Assembly (NCBI GenBank): GCA_963722715.1
Contig: CAVROA010000011.1
Location: 124,001-188,000, forward strand
From: DASQGA01 sp963722715
GTDB taxonomy: Bacteria > Actinomycetota > Thermoleophilia > Gaiellales > Gaiellaceae
DNA length: 64,000 nt
Direction of reading: 5' to 3'
A program made the position numbers and the translations under genes. Shown piece after piece: positions 24,353-32,782 of this stretch (within the stretch, counting starts at the first letter, position 1; every line of letters begins with the position of its first letter). The notes below the pieces were generated by a model. The model was given only the letters and a program-made list of their open reading frames with translations. It was not told the DNA's origin and did not search any database.

Positions 24353-26095
24353 TTGCGGCACCACCACTACTCGAAGGTTCAGACTCGATCGAGCGCGCTC
24401 TGGGGTAAGGGAGGTCGCGGCTTCGCGACACTTCTCGTTGCGCTTCTGGCCTTCACGACCGCTCCGATCGCGGCGACCGCCAGCTCCGGTTCGAACAGCG
24501 GGCAGAGCGGGGGCAAGGCGGCGTTCGTCGATCCGGGTCTCCTCGGCGACGCCAAGGCTCATCCGTCCAAGATCTTTCGGGTCATCGTCCAGGGCGAGGG
24601 CAAGGGCAAGGCTCGCAAGCTCGTGCTCGGTGAGAACGGAAAGATTCGCTGCAACCTGGGCATCGTTTACGCCGTCGCCGCGAACCTGACGGGTCGCCAG
24701 GTCGTCAAGCTTGCGAAGGACAAGAGGGTCACCGGCCTCACGCTCGACGCTCCCATGTCCGGCTCGCTCTACAAGGGCGACTGGTTCTGGCCGCTCAACC
24801 AGAACAAGTGGCAGGGCGCCGTGCAGGTCGAGGGCCTCTACACCGGTCCGGACGGCTCGCCTGCACCCAAGGCGCCCACGATCGCGATCGTCGACTCCGG
24901 CGTCGCTCCCGTCGGCGACCTTGGCAGCCGCCTCCTGACGCAGGTCAATCTCGACTCTCGCGTCACGGGTGAGTCCGGCGACGACTTCGGCCACGGGACG
25001 ATGGTTGCGGGCATCGCCGCCGGCGGCTCGCGCGTCCTCCCCGGAGCGGCTCCGAATGCAGACATTGTCTCGCTCCGTACGGCGAACGGGAACAACGAGT
25101 CGCTCGTCTCCGACGTGATCGCTGCCTCGCAGTGGATCCTCGCGAACAGGAGCGCGTACAACATCCGTGTTGCCAACTTCTCGCTCCTCGCCTCGAGCCC
25201 GAGCTTTCGTCCACGACCCGCTGAACAAGGCGCTCGAGCAACTCTGGTTCAACGGCGTCGTCGTGGTGGCGGCATCGGGCAATGACGGTGCGCCGGTGCA
25301 TGGACTACGCGCCCGCCAACGACCCGTTCATCATCGTTGTCGGCGCCACCGACACGGCAACAGCCCGGAGGCGGAGTAACGACATCGTCGCTCCCTTCTC
25401 GTCCTACGCGGCGCTCACAGACGGCTTCTCCCGGCCCGACGTCGTCGCGCCCGGCCGGTACATGCTCGGGCCGGTGCGGCGGCTCAGAGCGAAGCTTCGG
25501 ACGTCTACCCGAGCCAATCGTGGCGAGCGGCTACATGCGCCTCTCGGGCACGTCGTTCGCCGAGCCCGGTCGTTGCAGGCATCGCCGCCCAGCTCCTGGC
25601 GCGTCATCCCGGTTGGACGCCCGACCAGGTCAAGGGCGCGCTCATGCAGACCGCAAGCTCGGTCGCCCCCGGCACGGATCAGGATGCCGCGGGCGCCGGC
25701 GAGGTCAATGCGTACGCGGCAGCGAATGCTGTCTGCTCCGATCAACCCCAACGCGGCCCTGAAGCCAGTTCGTTGTCCGTGACAGCGAGCGGCAAGAAGA
25801 GCTTTCAAAGCCGAGTCGTGGGTCGAAGGCGGTCATCGCAGATCCGACAGGCTGGAGCCTCGTCGAAGGCCGGACAGGCCTGGGGCAGTGCCTGGGGCAG
25901 GGCCTGGGGCTCGATGGCCTGGGGCAGCGCCTGGGGCTCGATGCTACTGGGGCTTTCGGATCCATCTGGCATCGTGACGGCCTGACGAGGGCACTGCCTG
26001 GGGCAGCGCCTGGGGCTCGGCCTGGGGCTCGTCCATCGGGCACAGCCTCCGGGGAACCTGGGGACTGGAGTGCTTCGCAGGACGGAATCGAGTGA
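24353..26095 (+). pseudogene. Frameshifted subtilase paralogue with AWGS repeats
   Basis: This is a tandem paralogue of the upstream protease. The start TTG, RSSALWGKGGRGFATLL and signal helix are conserved, and the reading frame is intact to the end of the Asp and His motifs (TIAIVDSGVAPVGDL, FGHGTMVAGIAAG). From about 25205 the coding frame changes repeatedly. An extra T occurs near 25205, and further shifts fall near 25300, 25355-25375, 25500, 25565, 25735, 25790, 25830 and 25970. Reading across frames recovers LNKALEQLWFNGVVVVAASG, MDYAPANDPFIIVVGATDT, VASGYMRLSGTSFA and several AWGS units, ending GTASGEPGDWSASQDGIE. It is either a decaying gene or a badly resolved stretch of assembly. 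Confidence 0.85.
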
Positions 26096-26281
26096 GGAAA
26101 ACCTCGAGCTTCCGCCGGAGGCATACGAGGAGCCTTCGGAAACTGCCGAGCCGGCGCCGAGCGAGCCCGCGAGCCCGACCGCCGACCCGTGCCGACGCGG
26201 CGACCGATGTCGCCGACCTTCTTCCCTAGCCTTTGAGCTTGCCGGCAGACCCAGCTCACGCCGGGCGGCCGCTCCTTTTCC
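26096..26281. other. Spacer after the subtilase pseudogene, no gene seen
   Basis: About 190 bases lie between the last recoverable pseudogene codon and the third leader module. A 96-codon open frame crosses it (26070-26360) with a Glu/Pro-rich sequence, but it starts inside the pseudogene and runs into the leader repeats, so I do not call it. No RNA gene or promoter is evident. Confidence 0.4.
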
Positions 26282-26404
26282 TCCCCTGAAGGGGGGATAC
26301 GAAAGCGGTACCCCCATTGGGGGACGTGGCACTCGGGCCTGGGGCGTACCTTCCACGTAACTGCGTAACTGCGGACCGCGCACGAAGCGCGGCGAAGGAG
26401 AGCG
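26282..26404 (+). promoter_or_regulatory. Shared leader module, copy 3 (upstream of GGDEF/HD-GYP gene)
   Basis: Repeat A is CCCCTGAAGGGG and pair B is CCCCC-ATT-GGGGG (26312-26324) followed by ACGTGG, as in copy 2. The conserved block reads GGCGTACCTTCCAC, then a tandem GTAACTGC pair ending TGCGG. Hairpin C is CCGCGC-acgaa-GCGCGG (26377-26393), followed by GAAGGAG and a TTG. Its third distinct but fully paired hairpin sequence supports structural conservation. The first codon after the module belongs to a short ORF, not to the large gene. Confidence 0.55.
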
Positions 26405-26488
26405 TTGACACGAGCAGGCGTCTGCGATCGAGAAAGACCGAGTCAGTGGCTCTCAAACTCGGCTGCAGATCGGTCGACTAGGACGTAG
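26405..26488 (+). CDS. Putative 27-residue leader peptide coupled to the GGDEF/HD-GYP gene
   Basis: The TTG lies 4 bases after a GAAGGAG Shine-Dalgarno, in the same place where the TTG starts of the two subtilases sit after their leader modules. The ORF ends with TAG at 26486-26488 directly against the ATG of the next gene, so ribosomes finishing it could reinitiate. The peptide (begins LTRAGVCDRERPSQWLS) has no signal helix and no family I know. It could be a regulatory leader or a remnant N-terminus of an excised protease-like ORF. Too short for statistical support. Confidence 0.4.
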   Translation: MTRAGVCDRERPSQWLSNSAADRSTRT

Positions 26489-29230
26489 ATGGAAGGAGTC
26501 ATTCAGCTTCCGACGCACTCCGTCCCGCCTGAAAGCAAGCGGGATGACTTCCCGCCGCGCGCCAAAGCCTTCATGGCCCTCGTGGCCCTTCTGGCTGCCG
26601 CGGTCGCGGTGCCGCCCGTGCTTCATCTCGACAGACAGACGGGAGGGTGGGGAACCTTCCTGGTGGTCGTCCTCGCAGCGAGCCTCGCGCAGCTCTTCGT
26701 CGTCACGACGACGAGGAACCAGGTCTACCACACGACCGCGATCTTCTACGTCGCCGGCGCGCTCCTCCTGCCGCCCGAGTTCCTAGCCCTACTCGTGCTC
26801 GTGTCCCACATCCCGGACTGGCTCAAGACCCGGTACCCCTGGTACATCCAGACGTTCAACATCCTGAACTTCACGGTCGCGGTCATGGCCACCTGGGGGG
26901 CCGTCCATTTCTTCTCGGACCACTCCCCGATCGGGGACCCGCGGCTCTCCCTGGCTCTCACCGGTGCCCTGGCGGCCCTGGTGTTCGTGCTCGTCAACCA
27001 GCTCGGATTCGCGATCATGCTGCATCTCGCGCGCGGGCACAGCCCCCTCTCGATCTTCACGTTCGAATCGCTGACGACCGACGCGGTTCTGGCGTGCCTC
27101 GGGGTCGTGGTTGCGGCCTTCTGGGACGTCAATCCGTGGCTGATTGTGTTCGCAGTCGCTCCGCTTCTCCTCGTTCACCGCTCGCTCAGCGTGCCGGCGC
27201 TCCAGGAGGAAGCTCGCGTCGATCCGAAGACCGGTCTCTTCAACGCCCGGTACTTCGCCGCGGAGCTGGGCGAGGAGCTCACCCGCGCGGAGCGCTTCCA
27301 GCGCCCGATGACTGTGATCATGGCCGACCTCGATCTCCTCCGGGACATCAACAACGCCTACGGGCACCTGGCGGGCGACGCAGTCCTGAAAGGCGTCGCG
27401 GACATCTTCCGCATGCAGCTCCGCGAGTACGACGTGCCTGCGCGCTTCGGCGGCGAGGAGTTTGCCATCCTCCTGCCCGAGACGAGCGCGGAGCAGGCGC
27501 TGGAGACCGCCGAGCGCATCCGGCGGGCGGTGGCCGCAGCCCGCTTCGAGGTCGAGACCTCGAGCGAGCCGATCAAGGCGACGGTGTCGCTAGGCGTCGC
27601 GACGTACCCGGCGGACGGCTCCGACGTCAACGAGTTGATCCACCAGGCGGACCTCGCGGTCTATCGCGCGAAGCTGCAGGGTCGGAACCGCGCGCTCGGA
27701 GCGAGCTCCGAGCCTCTTCTCATCCCCGCCGAGCGAAGCGCCAGGCTCGCGTCGGTCCCGGAGGAGCCTGCGTTCACGGCTCCCGCTCCGCGCGCCGTGC
27801 CGATCGTGCCGGAGCCCGACCGCCGCCAGGATGAGCCCCGGCGGCACATTACGGCCGGTCCCCGCTTCATGGCTCTCTCTCCGCCCCTGGCGGCTGTCGT
27901 AGCGCTCGTCAGCGTCGCCGGCATCTCGCTCGGACTGTTGGCCCTCATCGTGGACGGCTTCGGCGAGATCCCCGGCCTGATCGCCGTGCTCGTCGCCGTC
28001 GGGATCGGGCAGGCGCTCGCACTCGAGCTGGAGGGCGGCTCCATCTCGGTGAGCGCCGTGGGTGCGCTCGCCGGCGTTGCGCTCTTCGGACCGCGCGCTG
28101 CGTTGCCCCTCGCCGTGACGATGGCAATCGTGGCCTGGAGTGCCAGCCGCCCGGCCGTTCACTACGTGCTCTTCAACATCGGGGCGCTCTGCCTCGCGTC
28201 TCTGACCGCAGCCGGTGTCTTCGCAATCGGCGACGGCTGGTCGAACGGGAAGCTGGCGGCGCTCTTCACTGCTTTCGCAGGCCTGGTCGCCGGCGGCGCG
28301 TACTTCATCGTCAACACGGGTCTGACGAGCGGCGCCATGGCGATCGAGGGCCATGACCGCTGGCGGGCCGTCTGGAACGAGCGTTTCTCCTGGCTCCTCC
28401 CGCACTACGTCGCCTTCGGGGCCGTTGCGGGCGCGATCGCGCTGGCCTACGAGGCGATCGGGCTGTACAGCCTCGCGGTCTTCGTCCTGCCGTTGCTCCT
28501 GATGCGGAAGACGATGGCTGCGTACCTGACCCACACCCAGAGAAGCACCTCGAAACTCCGCGAGGCGGCCGAGACGATCAGGACCCAAAACGCGTCGCTC
28601 GAGCAAGCGAACCGGCTCCTGCGCGAACGCTCGACTGCAGCCATGGAGAGTCTCTCCGCGACCGTCGACGCCCGCGACGCGTACACCGCCGGCCATTCGC
28701 GCCGCGTCCAGCAGCTCGCCCTTTCGATCGGACGGGAGCTCCGGCTCTCGCAGCCCGAGCTCGACCTCCTCGGCCACGCGGCGCTTTTCCACGACATCGG
28801 GAAGCTGGCCGTGCCGGACGCAATTCTCCTGAAGCCGGCAAGCCTGACGACCACAGAGTGGGCGCTCATGCAGCGCCACGCCGACGAAGGTGCACGCATC
28901 ATCGACAGGCTCGGCTTCCTGAACGACGCCGTGCCGGCGATCCGGCACCATCACGAGCGGTGGGACGGCGCCGGGTATCCGGACGGTCTTGCGGGAGACG
29001 AGATTCCTCTCGGTGCCCGCATCATCCACGTCGCCGACGCGCTCGACTCCATGCTCACCACTCGCATCTATCGCGCAGCCCGACCCGCTCACGAGGCAAT
29101 CCAGGAGCTCCGGGAGGGCGTCGATGCCCAGTTCTGCCCCCGCTGCGTCCAGGCGCTCGAGCGACTGCTGGAAAAGGGCGCGCTGCCGGAGCACACCGCG
29201 CGGCTCGGGCAACTCCTCGCAACCGCCTGA
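26489..29230 (+). CDS. Membrane GGDEF / HD-GYP bifunctional c-di-GMP protein
   Basis: The 913 residues make a multi-pass protein with opposing c-di-GMP activities. Order: hydrophobic module 1 (about residues 25-230), GGDEF domain (about 240-405) with active site ARFGGEEFAILLP at residue 321 and an RxxD I-site (REYD) five residues before it. Hydrophobic module 2 (about 455-690) follows, then a short coiled coil and the HD-GYP phosphodiesterase (about 705-900) with LFHDIGKLAVPD, RHHHERWDGAGYPDGLAG and GARIIHVADALDSM. Both catalytic domains look intact. The two membrane modules resemble each other (FVLVNQLGFAIML versus YFIVNTGLTSGAMA), suggesting internal duplication. It follows a leader shared with the subtilases. 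Confidence 0.93.
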   Translation: MEGVIQLPTHSVPPESKRDDFPPRAKAFMALVALLAAAVAVPPVLHLDRQTGGWGTFLVVVLAASLAQLFVVTTTRNQVYHTTAIFYVAGALLLPPEFLALLVLVSHIPDWLKTRYPWYIQTFNILNFTVAVMATWGAVHFFSDHSPIGDPRLSLALTGALAALVFVLVNQLGFAIMLHLARGHSPLSIFTFESLTTDAVLACLGVVVAAFWDVNPWLIVFAVAPLLLVHRSLSVPALQEEARVDPKTGLFNARYFAAELGEELTRAERFQRPMTVIMADLDLLRDINNAYGHLAGDAVLKGVADIFRMQLREYDVPARFGGEEFAILLPETSAEQALETAERIRRAVAAARFEVETSSEPIKATVSLGVATYPADGSDVNELIHQADLAVYRAKLQGRNRALGASSEPLLIPAERSARLASVPEEPAFTAPAPRAVPIVPEPDRRQDEPRRHITAGPRFMALSPPLAAVVALVSVAGISLGLLALIVDGFGEIPGLIAVLVAVGIGQALALELEGGSISVSAVGALAGVALFGPRAALPLAVTMAIVAWSASRPAVHYVLFNIGALCLASLTAAGVFAIGDGWSNGKLAALFTAFAGLVAGGAYFIVNTGLTSGAMAIEGHDRWRAVWNERFSWLLPHYVAFGAVAGAIALAYEAIGLYSLAVFVLPLLLMRKTMAAYLTHTQRSTSKLREAAETIRTQNASLEQANRLLRERSTAAMESLSATVDARDAYTAGHSRRVQQLALSIGRELRLSQPELDLLGHAALFHDIGKLAVPDAILLKPASLTTTEWALMQRHADEGARIIDRLGFLNDAVPAIRHHHERWDGAGYPDGLAGDEIPLGARIIHVADALDSMLTTRIYRAARPAHEAIQELREGVDAQFCPRCVQALERLLEKGALPEHTARLGQLLATA

Positions 29231-29258
29231 GGACGGGCCGCTCTGAGACCATAGGAGG

Positions 29259-30104
29259 GTGCCCGGCAACCTCTCGAGCGCCGTTCTCCATCTCCGCACG
29301 GCCAGGCGGCTGGCGCGTCGCCGCGGCCTCTCGCTGCGAGATCGGTTCGGCCCGCTCGACGAGCGGCTCGTCTTCGTGGTCGGCTCGCCGCGCTCCGGAA
29401 CGACGTTCCTCGGGCGCTCGATCGGCTCGCTTCCCGGCTTCGTCGACCTCGGAGAGGTCGCTCCACACAAGGCATCGATTCCCGAGCTGGTCGTCCTCCC
29501 GGCCGAGGATGCGGCGGCGAGAATCCGCCGGACGCTCGCCGTTGCGCGGCGCCTGGGCCTGGTAGGGGGACTCCGCGCGGTCGAGCAGACGCCCGAGACG
29601 GCGTTCGTCGCCGAGGCTGTAGCGGCCGCCTTCCCATCCGCGCGCTTCGTCCACATCGTGCGCGACGGGCGGGACGTGGTGTGCTCGCTCCTCGATCGCG
29701 GTTGGCTGAGTCAGGGGCGGGGGGGAGGGGACGATGCAGGGCTCCCGTACGGGGCGGAGCCGCGCTTCTGGGTGGAACCGCCACGCCTCGAGGAGTTCCG
29801 GACGACCTCCGATGCGCGACGTGCCGCCTGGGCGTGGCGTACGTATGTCCAGGCGGCCCGTTCCCTCGGCGAGCGAGCGCACGAGATCCGGTACGAGCGC
29901 ATGGTGACCGATCCGGACGCCGTCGCCGCCGAGCTTGCGGCTTTCCTGGATGTACCGGCTCCCGAGCTCGGCCGGGCCCTTCGGGGTGCCCACGACGAAT
30001 CGGTTGGCCGCTTCCGACGCGATTTGACTGCGGAGCAGCTCGCCGATGTCGAGTCGGAGGCCGGGAAGCTTCTCGCCGAGCTCGACTACTTGCAGCCTGC
30101 ATAA
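29259..30104 (+). CDS. PAPS-dependent sulfotransferase family protein
   Basis: This is predicted to transfer sulfate from 3'-phosphoadenylyl sulfate to an unknown acceptor. The 5'-phosphosulfate loop is VFVVGSPRSGTTFLGRSIG near residue 40 and the 3'-phosphate site is RFVHIVRDGRDVVCSLLDR near residue 128. The C-terminal part has WAWRTYVQAARSLGERAHEI and YERMVTDPDAVA, typical of the family. Length is 281 residues. The GTG start directly abuts a GGAGG, an unusually short spacing. Whether it shares a transcript with the c-di-GMP gene 28 bases upstream is not shown. Confidence 0.88.
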   Translation: MPGNLSSAVLHLRTARRLARRRGLSLRDRFGPLDERLVFVVGSPRSGTTFLGRSIGSLPGFVDLGEVAPHKASIPELVVLPAEDAAARIRRTLAVARRLGLVGGLRAVEQTPETAFVAEAVAAAFPSARFVHIVRDGRDVVCSLLDRGWLSQGRGGGDDAGLPYGAEPRFWVEPPRLEEFRTTSDARRAAWAWRTYVQAARSLGERAHEIRYERMVTDPDAVAAELAAFLDVPAPELGRALRGAHDESVGRFRRDLTAEQLADVESEAGKLLAELDYLQPA

Positions 30105-30136
30105 TCTGCTCTATCCTTCCCGGTAGGTCGTACCGT

Positions 30137-30820
30137 ATGACCGGGAACCCAGGACCAGACCCGTTCCAGGAGATCGATCCGACTACGTTGGCGAGCTTTC
30201 GTGCGGGCCTCCGCCGCCGGTACTCGGACGAGGAGATCCTGGCGGCCCTCAGGGACTGCGCGGAGCGGCTGGGGCGGTCGCCGACGATGCGGGATCTCGC
30301 GGACGATCCCGAGGCGGGCGTTCACCCTCAGACGGTTGTCGGGCGCTTCGGGAGCTGGAACGCCGCCAAGCGACTCGCAGGGCTTTCCGCCCGGCGGTAC
30401 GCCACCCGGGATGAGCTCCTCGACCAGTTACGTGCGCTCGGAAACGAGCTCGGGAGGCTCCCTACGGGGCAGGATCTCGCAACGCGCCGGGGCAGCGCGC
30501 CCTCGAAATCACTGGTCTGGCAGACGTTCGGCTCGCTCAAGAGCGCGCTGCGCGAGGCCGGCTTCGACATTCCGAGCACCGAAGACCGGGCTGAGCAGGC
30601 GCTGGCCCAGGGCGAGCTTCTGGCCCGCCGCCTCGGACGGCTACCGCGCTTCGCCGACTGGGCCGAGGCTCGACGCCAGGACGCCCGGATGCTGACCGAG
30701 TGGCAGGTGTACCGCCTGTTCGAGCGTGGACGCGGCGCCTGGTCGAGCTTCCAGTACGTCCTTCGAGAGCGCCTCGTTGCTGCGGGCGCCCGCGTCGACC
30801 CCGACGGCAAGGTCTCGTAA
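30137..30820 (+). CDS. Protein of three homing-endonuclease-associated (HNH) repeats
   Basis: The 227 residues are almost entirely three copies of a DNA-binding repeat seen beside HNH nucleases (PF18780 type). Each copy has a helix, then LGRSPT/LGRLPT-like turn, then a second helix and a W or F-containing end: EEILAALRDCAERLGRSPTM with FGSWNAAKRLAGL, ELLDQLRALGNELGRLPTGQ with FGSLKSALREAGF, and a more divergent third with LARRLGRLPRFADWAE. No nuclease domain is present, so a transcription or nucleoid-associated role is more likely than homing. The frame upstream of ATG 30137 is a shadow of the sulfotransferase. Confidence 0.8.
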   Translation: MTGNPGPDPFQEIDPTTLASFRAGLRRRYSDEEILAALRDCAERLGRSPTMRDLADDPEAGVHPQTVVGRFGSWNAAKRLAGLSARRYATRDELLDQLRALGNELGRLPTGQDLATRRGSAPSKSLVWQTFGSLKSALREAGFDIPSTEDRAEQALAQGELLARRLGRLPRFADWAEARRQDARMLTEWQVYRLFERGRGAWSSFQYVLRERLVAAGARVDPDGKVS

Positions 30821-30827
30821 GAAGAAG

Positions 30828-31631
30828 CTAGCCGTGCGTCGCGGCCGCGGCGATCGTAGCCAGGCGGCGAAGGCACGAAACACGTTCGTCCGGAGCGCGG
30901 ACGGAGGGGAGAGCGTCGGCCTCGCGGAAACTCCTGTCTGGCGCGAAGGCCTCTGTCTTGACTGCGCGCCCTTCGACGACTGTCAGGAGCGAGCCCTCGG
31001 GCACTTCTCGCTTGCGGAGCTGCAGGCCGGCGTAGGTCTCCGCGAGCTCGAGTGCGTCTTTCGTCGAGGCAAACAGAATCTCGTGCCGCCCTTCGCCGAG
31101 CCAGAGGGGCCGTCCGACTCCGCGAGCGAGAAAGAGAACGTCCGGAACCCGCTCGTCCAACCAGGCGGCCGCCATCGCCCCATACAGCTCCTCGAGGGGA
31201 AGCGCGCGGTTTCCCTCGGCCTCCATGAGAGCGAAGATGACCTCCGAGTCGACGGTCATGTCCGGCTCGGCACGGTCGAAGCCGTGCTGCGCGAAGAGCT
31301 CCTCGTCGTTTTCGATGATGCCGTTGTGGATCCCGACGACCGCACCGTGGCGGATGGGGTGGTTGTTGGCCGTGAGGGACGGATGACCCTTCGTGTAGTC
31401 GCGCACGTGGACGAGCACCTGGCTGGCCTCGGGCGGAACGGTCATGGACCCGAGCAGCTCACTGGCGCCGGAGCGTTGCTTGGAGACCTGGAGGTCGAGG
31501 CCGGGGCCGCGATACGCGTATCCGACGGCGTCCGCTCCACGCTCGGCGATTGCCGCCAGGAGAGCCTGCGCGGTGAGAGTGCGATCGACGCTGCTCTCGC
31601 GATTCAGGCTATATCCGGCGATCCCGCACAC
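30828..31631 (-). CDS. Stand-alone class II glutamine amidotransferase
   Basis: This N-terminal-nucleophile amidotransferase begins MCGIAGYS, so Cys2 is exposed after Met removal. It continues with VHVRDYTKGHPSLTANNHPI, VGIHNGIIENDEEL and TVDSEVIFALME, the glutamine-site motifs of GlmS/PurF-type glutaminase domains. At 267 residues it lacks any sugar-isomerase or phosphoribosyl domain. It therefore needs a partner or acts alone. Similar free-standing proteins occur in actinobacteria with unknown substrate. Transcribed toward the HNH-repeat gene and ends 8 bases from it. Confidence 0.88.
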   Translation of the reverse strand: MCGIAGYSLNRESSVDRTLTAQALLAAIAERGADAVGYAYRGPGLDLQVSKQRSGASELLGSMTVPPEASQVLVHVRDYTKGHPSLTANNHPIRHGAVVGIHNGIIENDEELFAQHGFDRAEPDMTVDSEVIFALMEAEGNRALPLEELYGAMAAAWLDERVPDVLFLARGVGRPLWLGEGRHEILFASTKDALELAETYAGLQLRKREVPEGSLLTVVEGRAVKTEAFAPDRSFREADALPSVRAPDERVSCLRRLATIAAAATHG

Positions 31632-31795
31632 GGTTAGTGCTTCGACACTCCCTTTGAGACGAGGACGGTGCGCAGGCGTCTCGGAACGCCCGACCGTCCG
31701 TTGTCAACTATACCGCGCCTTTCGGCTGCCGGGCCGCCGGACTTGAGGGCAAAAAGGGCATTCAGCGGTCCCCGGGCGCCGCCGATATCGACCTC

Positions 31796-32776
31796 GTGGA
31801 ACAGCCGATCCCTGGTCTTCCGCTCAACCACTCGGACGAGGCTCCCCATCTGGAGCTCGCGCCGGATCCTCCCGATCCCGCGCTCCTCGACGAGGCGGAC
31901 GCGGAGGAGGAAGAAGACGACGACGAGCCGATTGCGGCTCGCGAGGTCGTCCAGACCCAGGATCCGCTGAAGCTCTACGTCCGCCAGATCGGCGACGGCC
32001 CGCTTCTGACGGCCGCTGAAGAGCGTGAGCTCGCCCGCTTGAAGGACGAGGGTGACGAAGCGGCCAAGCGCCGTCTCATCGAGTGCAACCTCCGGCTCGT
32101 CATGTCGATCACACGCAACTACGTGAACAGCGGCGTGCCGCTGCTCGACCTGATCCAGGAAGGGAATCTGGGCCTGATCCGAGCGGTCGAGAAGTTCGAC
32201 TACAAGATGGGCTACAAGCTTTCGACGTACGCGACCTGGTGGATCCGCCAGGCAGTCACGCGCGCGATCGCCGACCAGGGTCGCACCATCCGCCTGCCCG
32301 TTCATGTCGTCGAGCAGGTGCGCCGCGTCACGCGCGCCCGGCGCATCCTGACCCAGAAATTGAACCGCGACCCGTCGGCCGACGAACTGGCTGTCGAGAG
32401 CGGCTTCGAGCTGAAGCGGGTTCGCGAGCTCCTGGCGCTGGTCGAGGATCCGGTCAGCCTCGAGACACCGGTCGGCGACGGTGAGTCGATGTACGGCGAC
32501 ATGATCGAGGACGTGAACTGCGAGCAGCCAGACGAGGCACTCGCAAAGCTTCTCCGCGGAACGGAGCTCGGACTCGCTCTCGAGCAGCTGAACGACAGAA
32601 TGCGACACGTGCTCGAGCTTCGGTTCGGACTTTCGGGCCAGAAGCCCCGCACGCTCGAGGAAGTCGGCGGTGAGCTCGGCGTCACCCGCGAGCGGGTGCG
32701 ACAGCTCGAGTCACGCGCTCTGCGGGAGCTCCAGGCCGCCGCCCCCGGCCTTCGGCTCTACCTCCGCGTCGAGTAG
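31796..32776 (+). CDS. RNA polymerase sigma-70 factor, RpoD-like, without region 1.1
   Basis: A group 1/2 sigma factor. After an acidic N-terminus of about 55 residues come region 1.2 (DPLKLYVRQIGDGPLLTAAE), region 2 (NLRLVMSITRNYVNSGVPLL, LIQEGNLGLIRAVEKFDY and STYATWWIRQAVTRAIADQ), region 3 and region 4 (LELRFGLSGQKPRTLEEVGG, VTRERVRQLESRALRELQ). All DNA-contact motifs are intact. It lacks the region 1.1 that the neighbouring sigma gene shows, so it may be the alternative partner (group 2) of the pair. GTG start, 326 residues. Confidence 0.93.
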   Translation: MEQPIPGLPLNHSDEAPHLELAPDPPDPALLDEADAEEEEDDDEPIAAREVVQTQDPLKLYVRQIGDGPLLTAAEERELARLKDEGDEAAKRRLIECNLRLVMSITRNYVNSGVPLLDLIQEGNLGLIRAVEKFDYKMGYKLSTYATWWIRQAVTRAIADQGRTIRLPVHVVEQVRRVTRARRILTQKLNRDPSADELAVESGFELKRVRELLALVEDPVSLETPVGDGESMYGDMIEDVNCEQPDEALAKLLRGTELGLALEQLNDRMRHVLELRFGLSGQKPRTLEEVGGELGVTRERVRQLESRALRELQAAAPGLRLYLRVE

Positions 32777-32782
32777 TCCTCG

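Noticed and set aside
26070..26360. 96-codon ORF with a Glu/Pro-rich start after the subtilase pseudogene
   Set aside because: Begins inside the pseudogene and runs into the leader repeats; no Shine-Dalgarno, no family.
26282..26404. c-di-GMP-I (GEMM) riboswitch upstream of the GGDEF/HD-GYP gene
   Set aside because: The characteristic GCAAACC segment and tetraloop-receptor pattern are not present.
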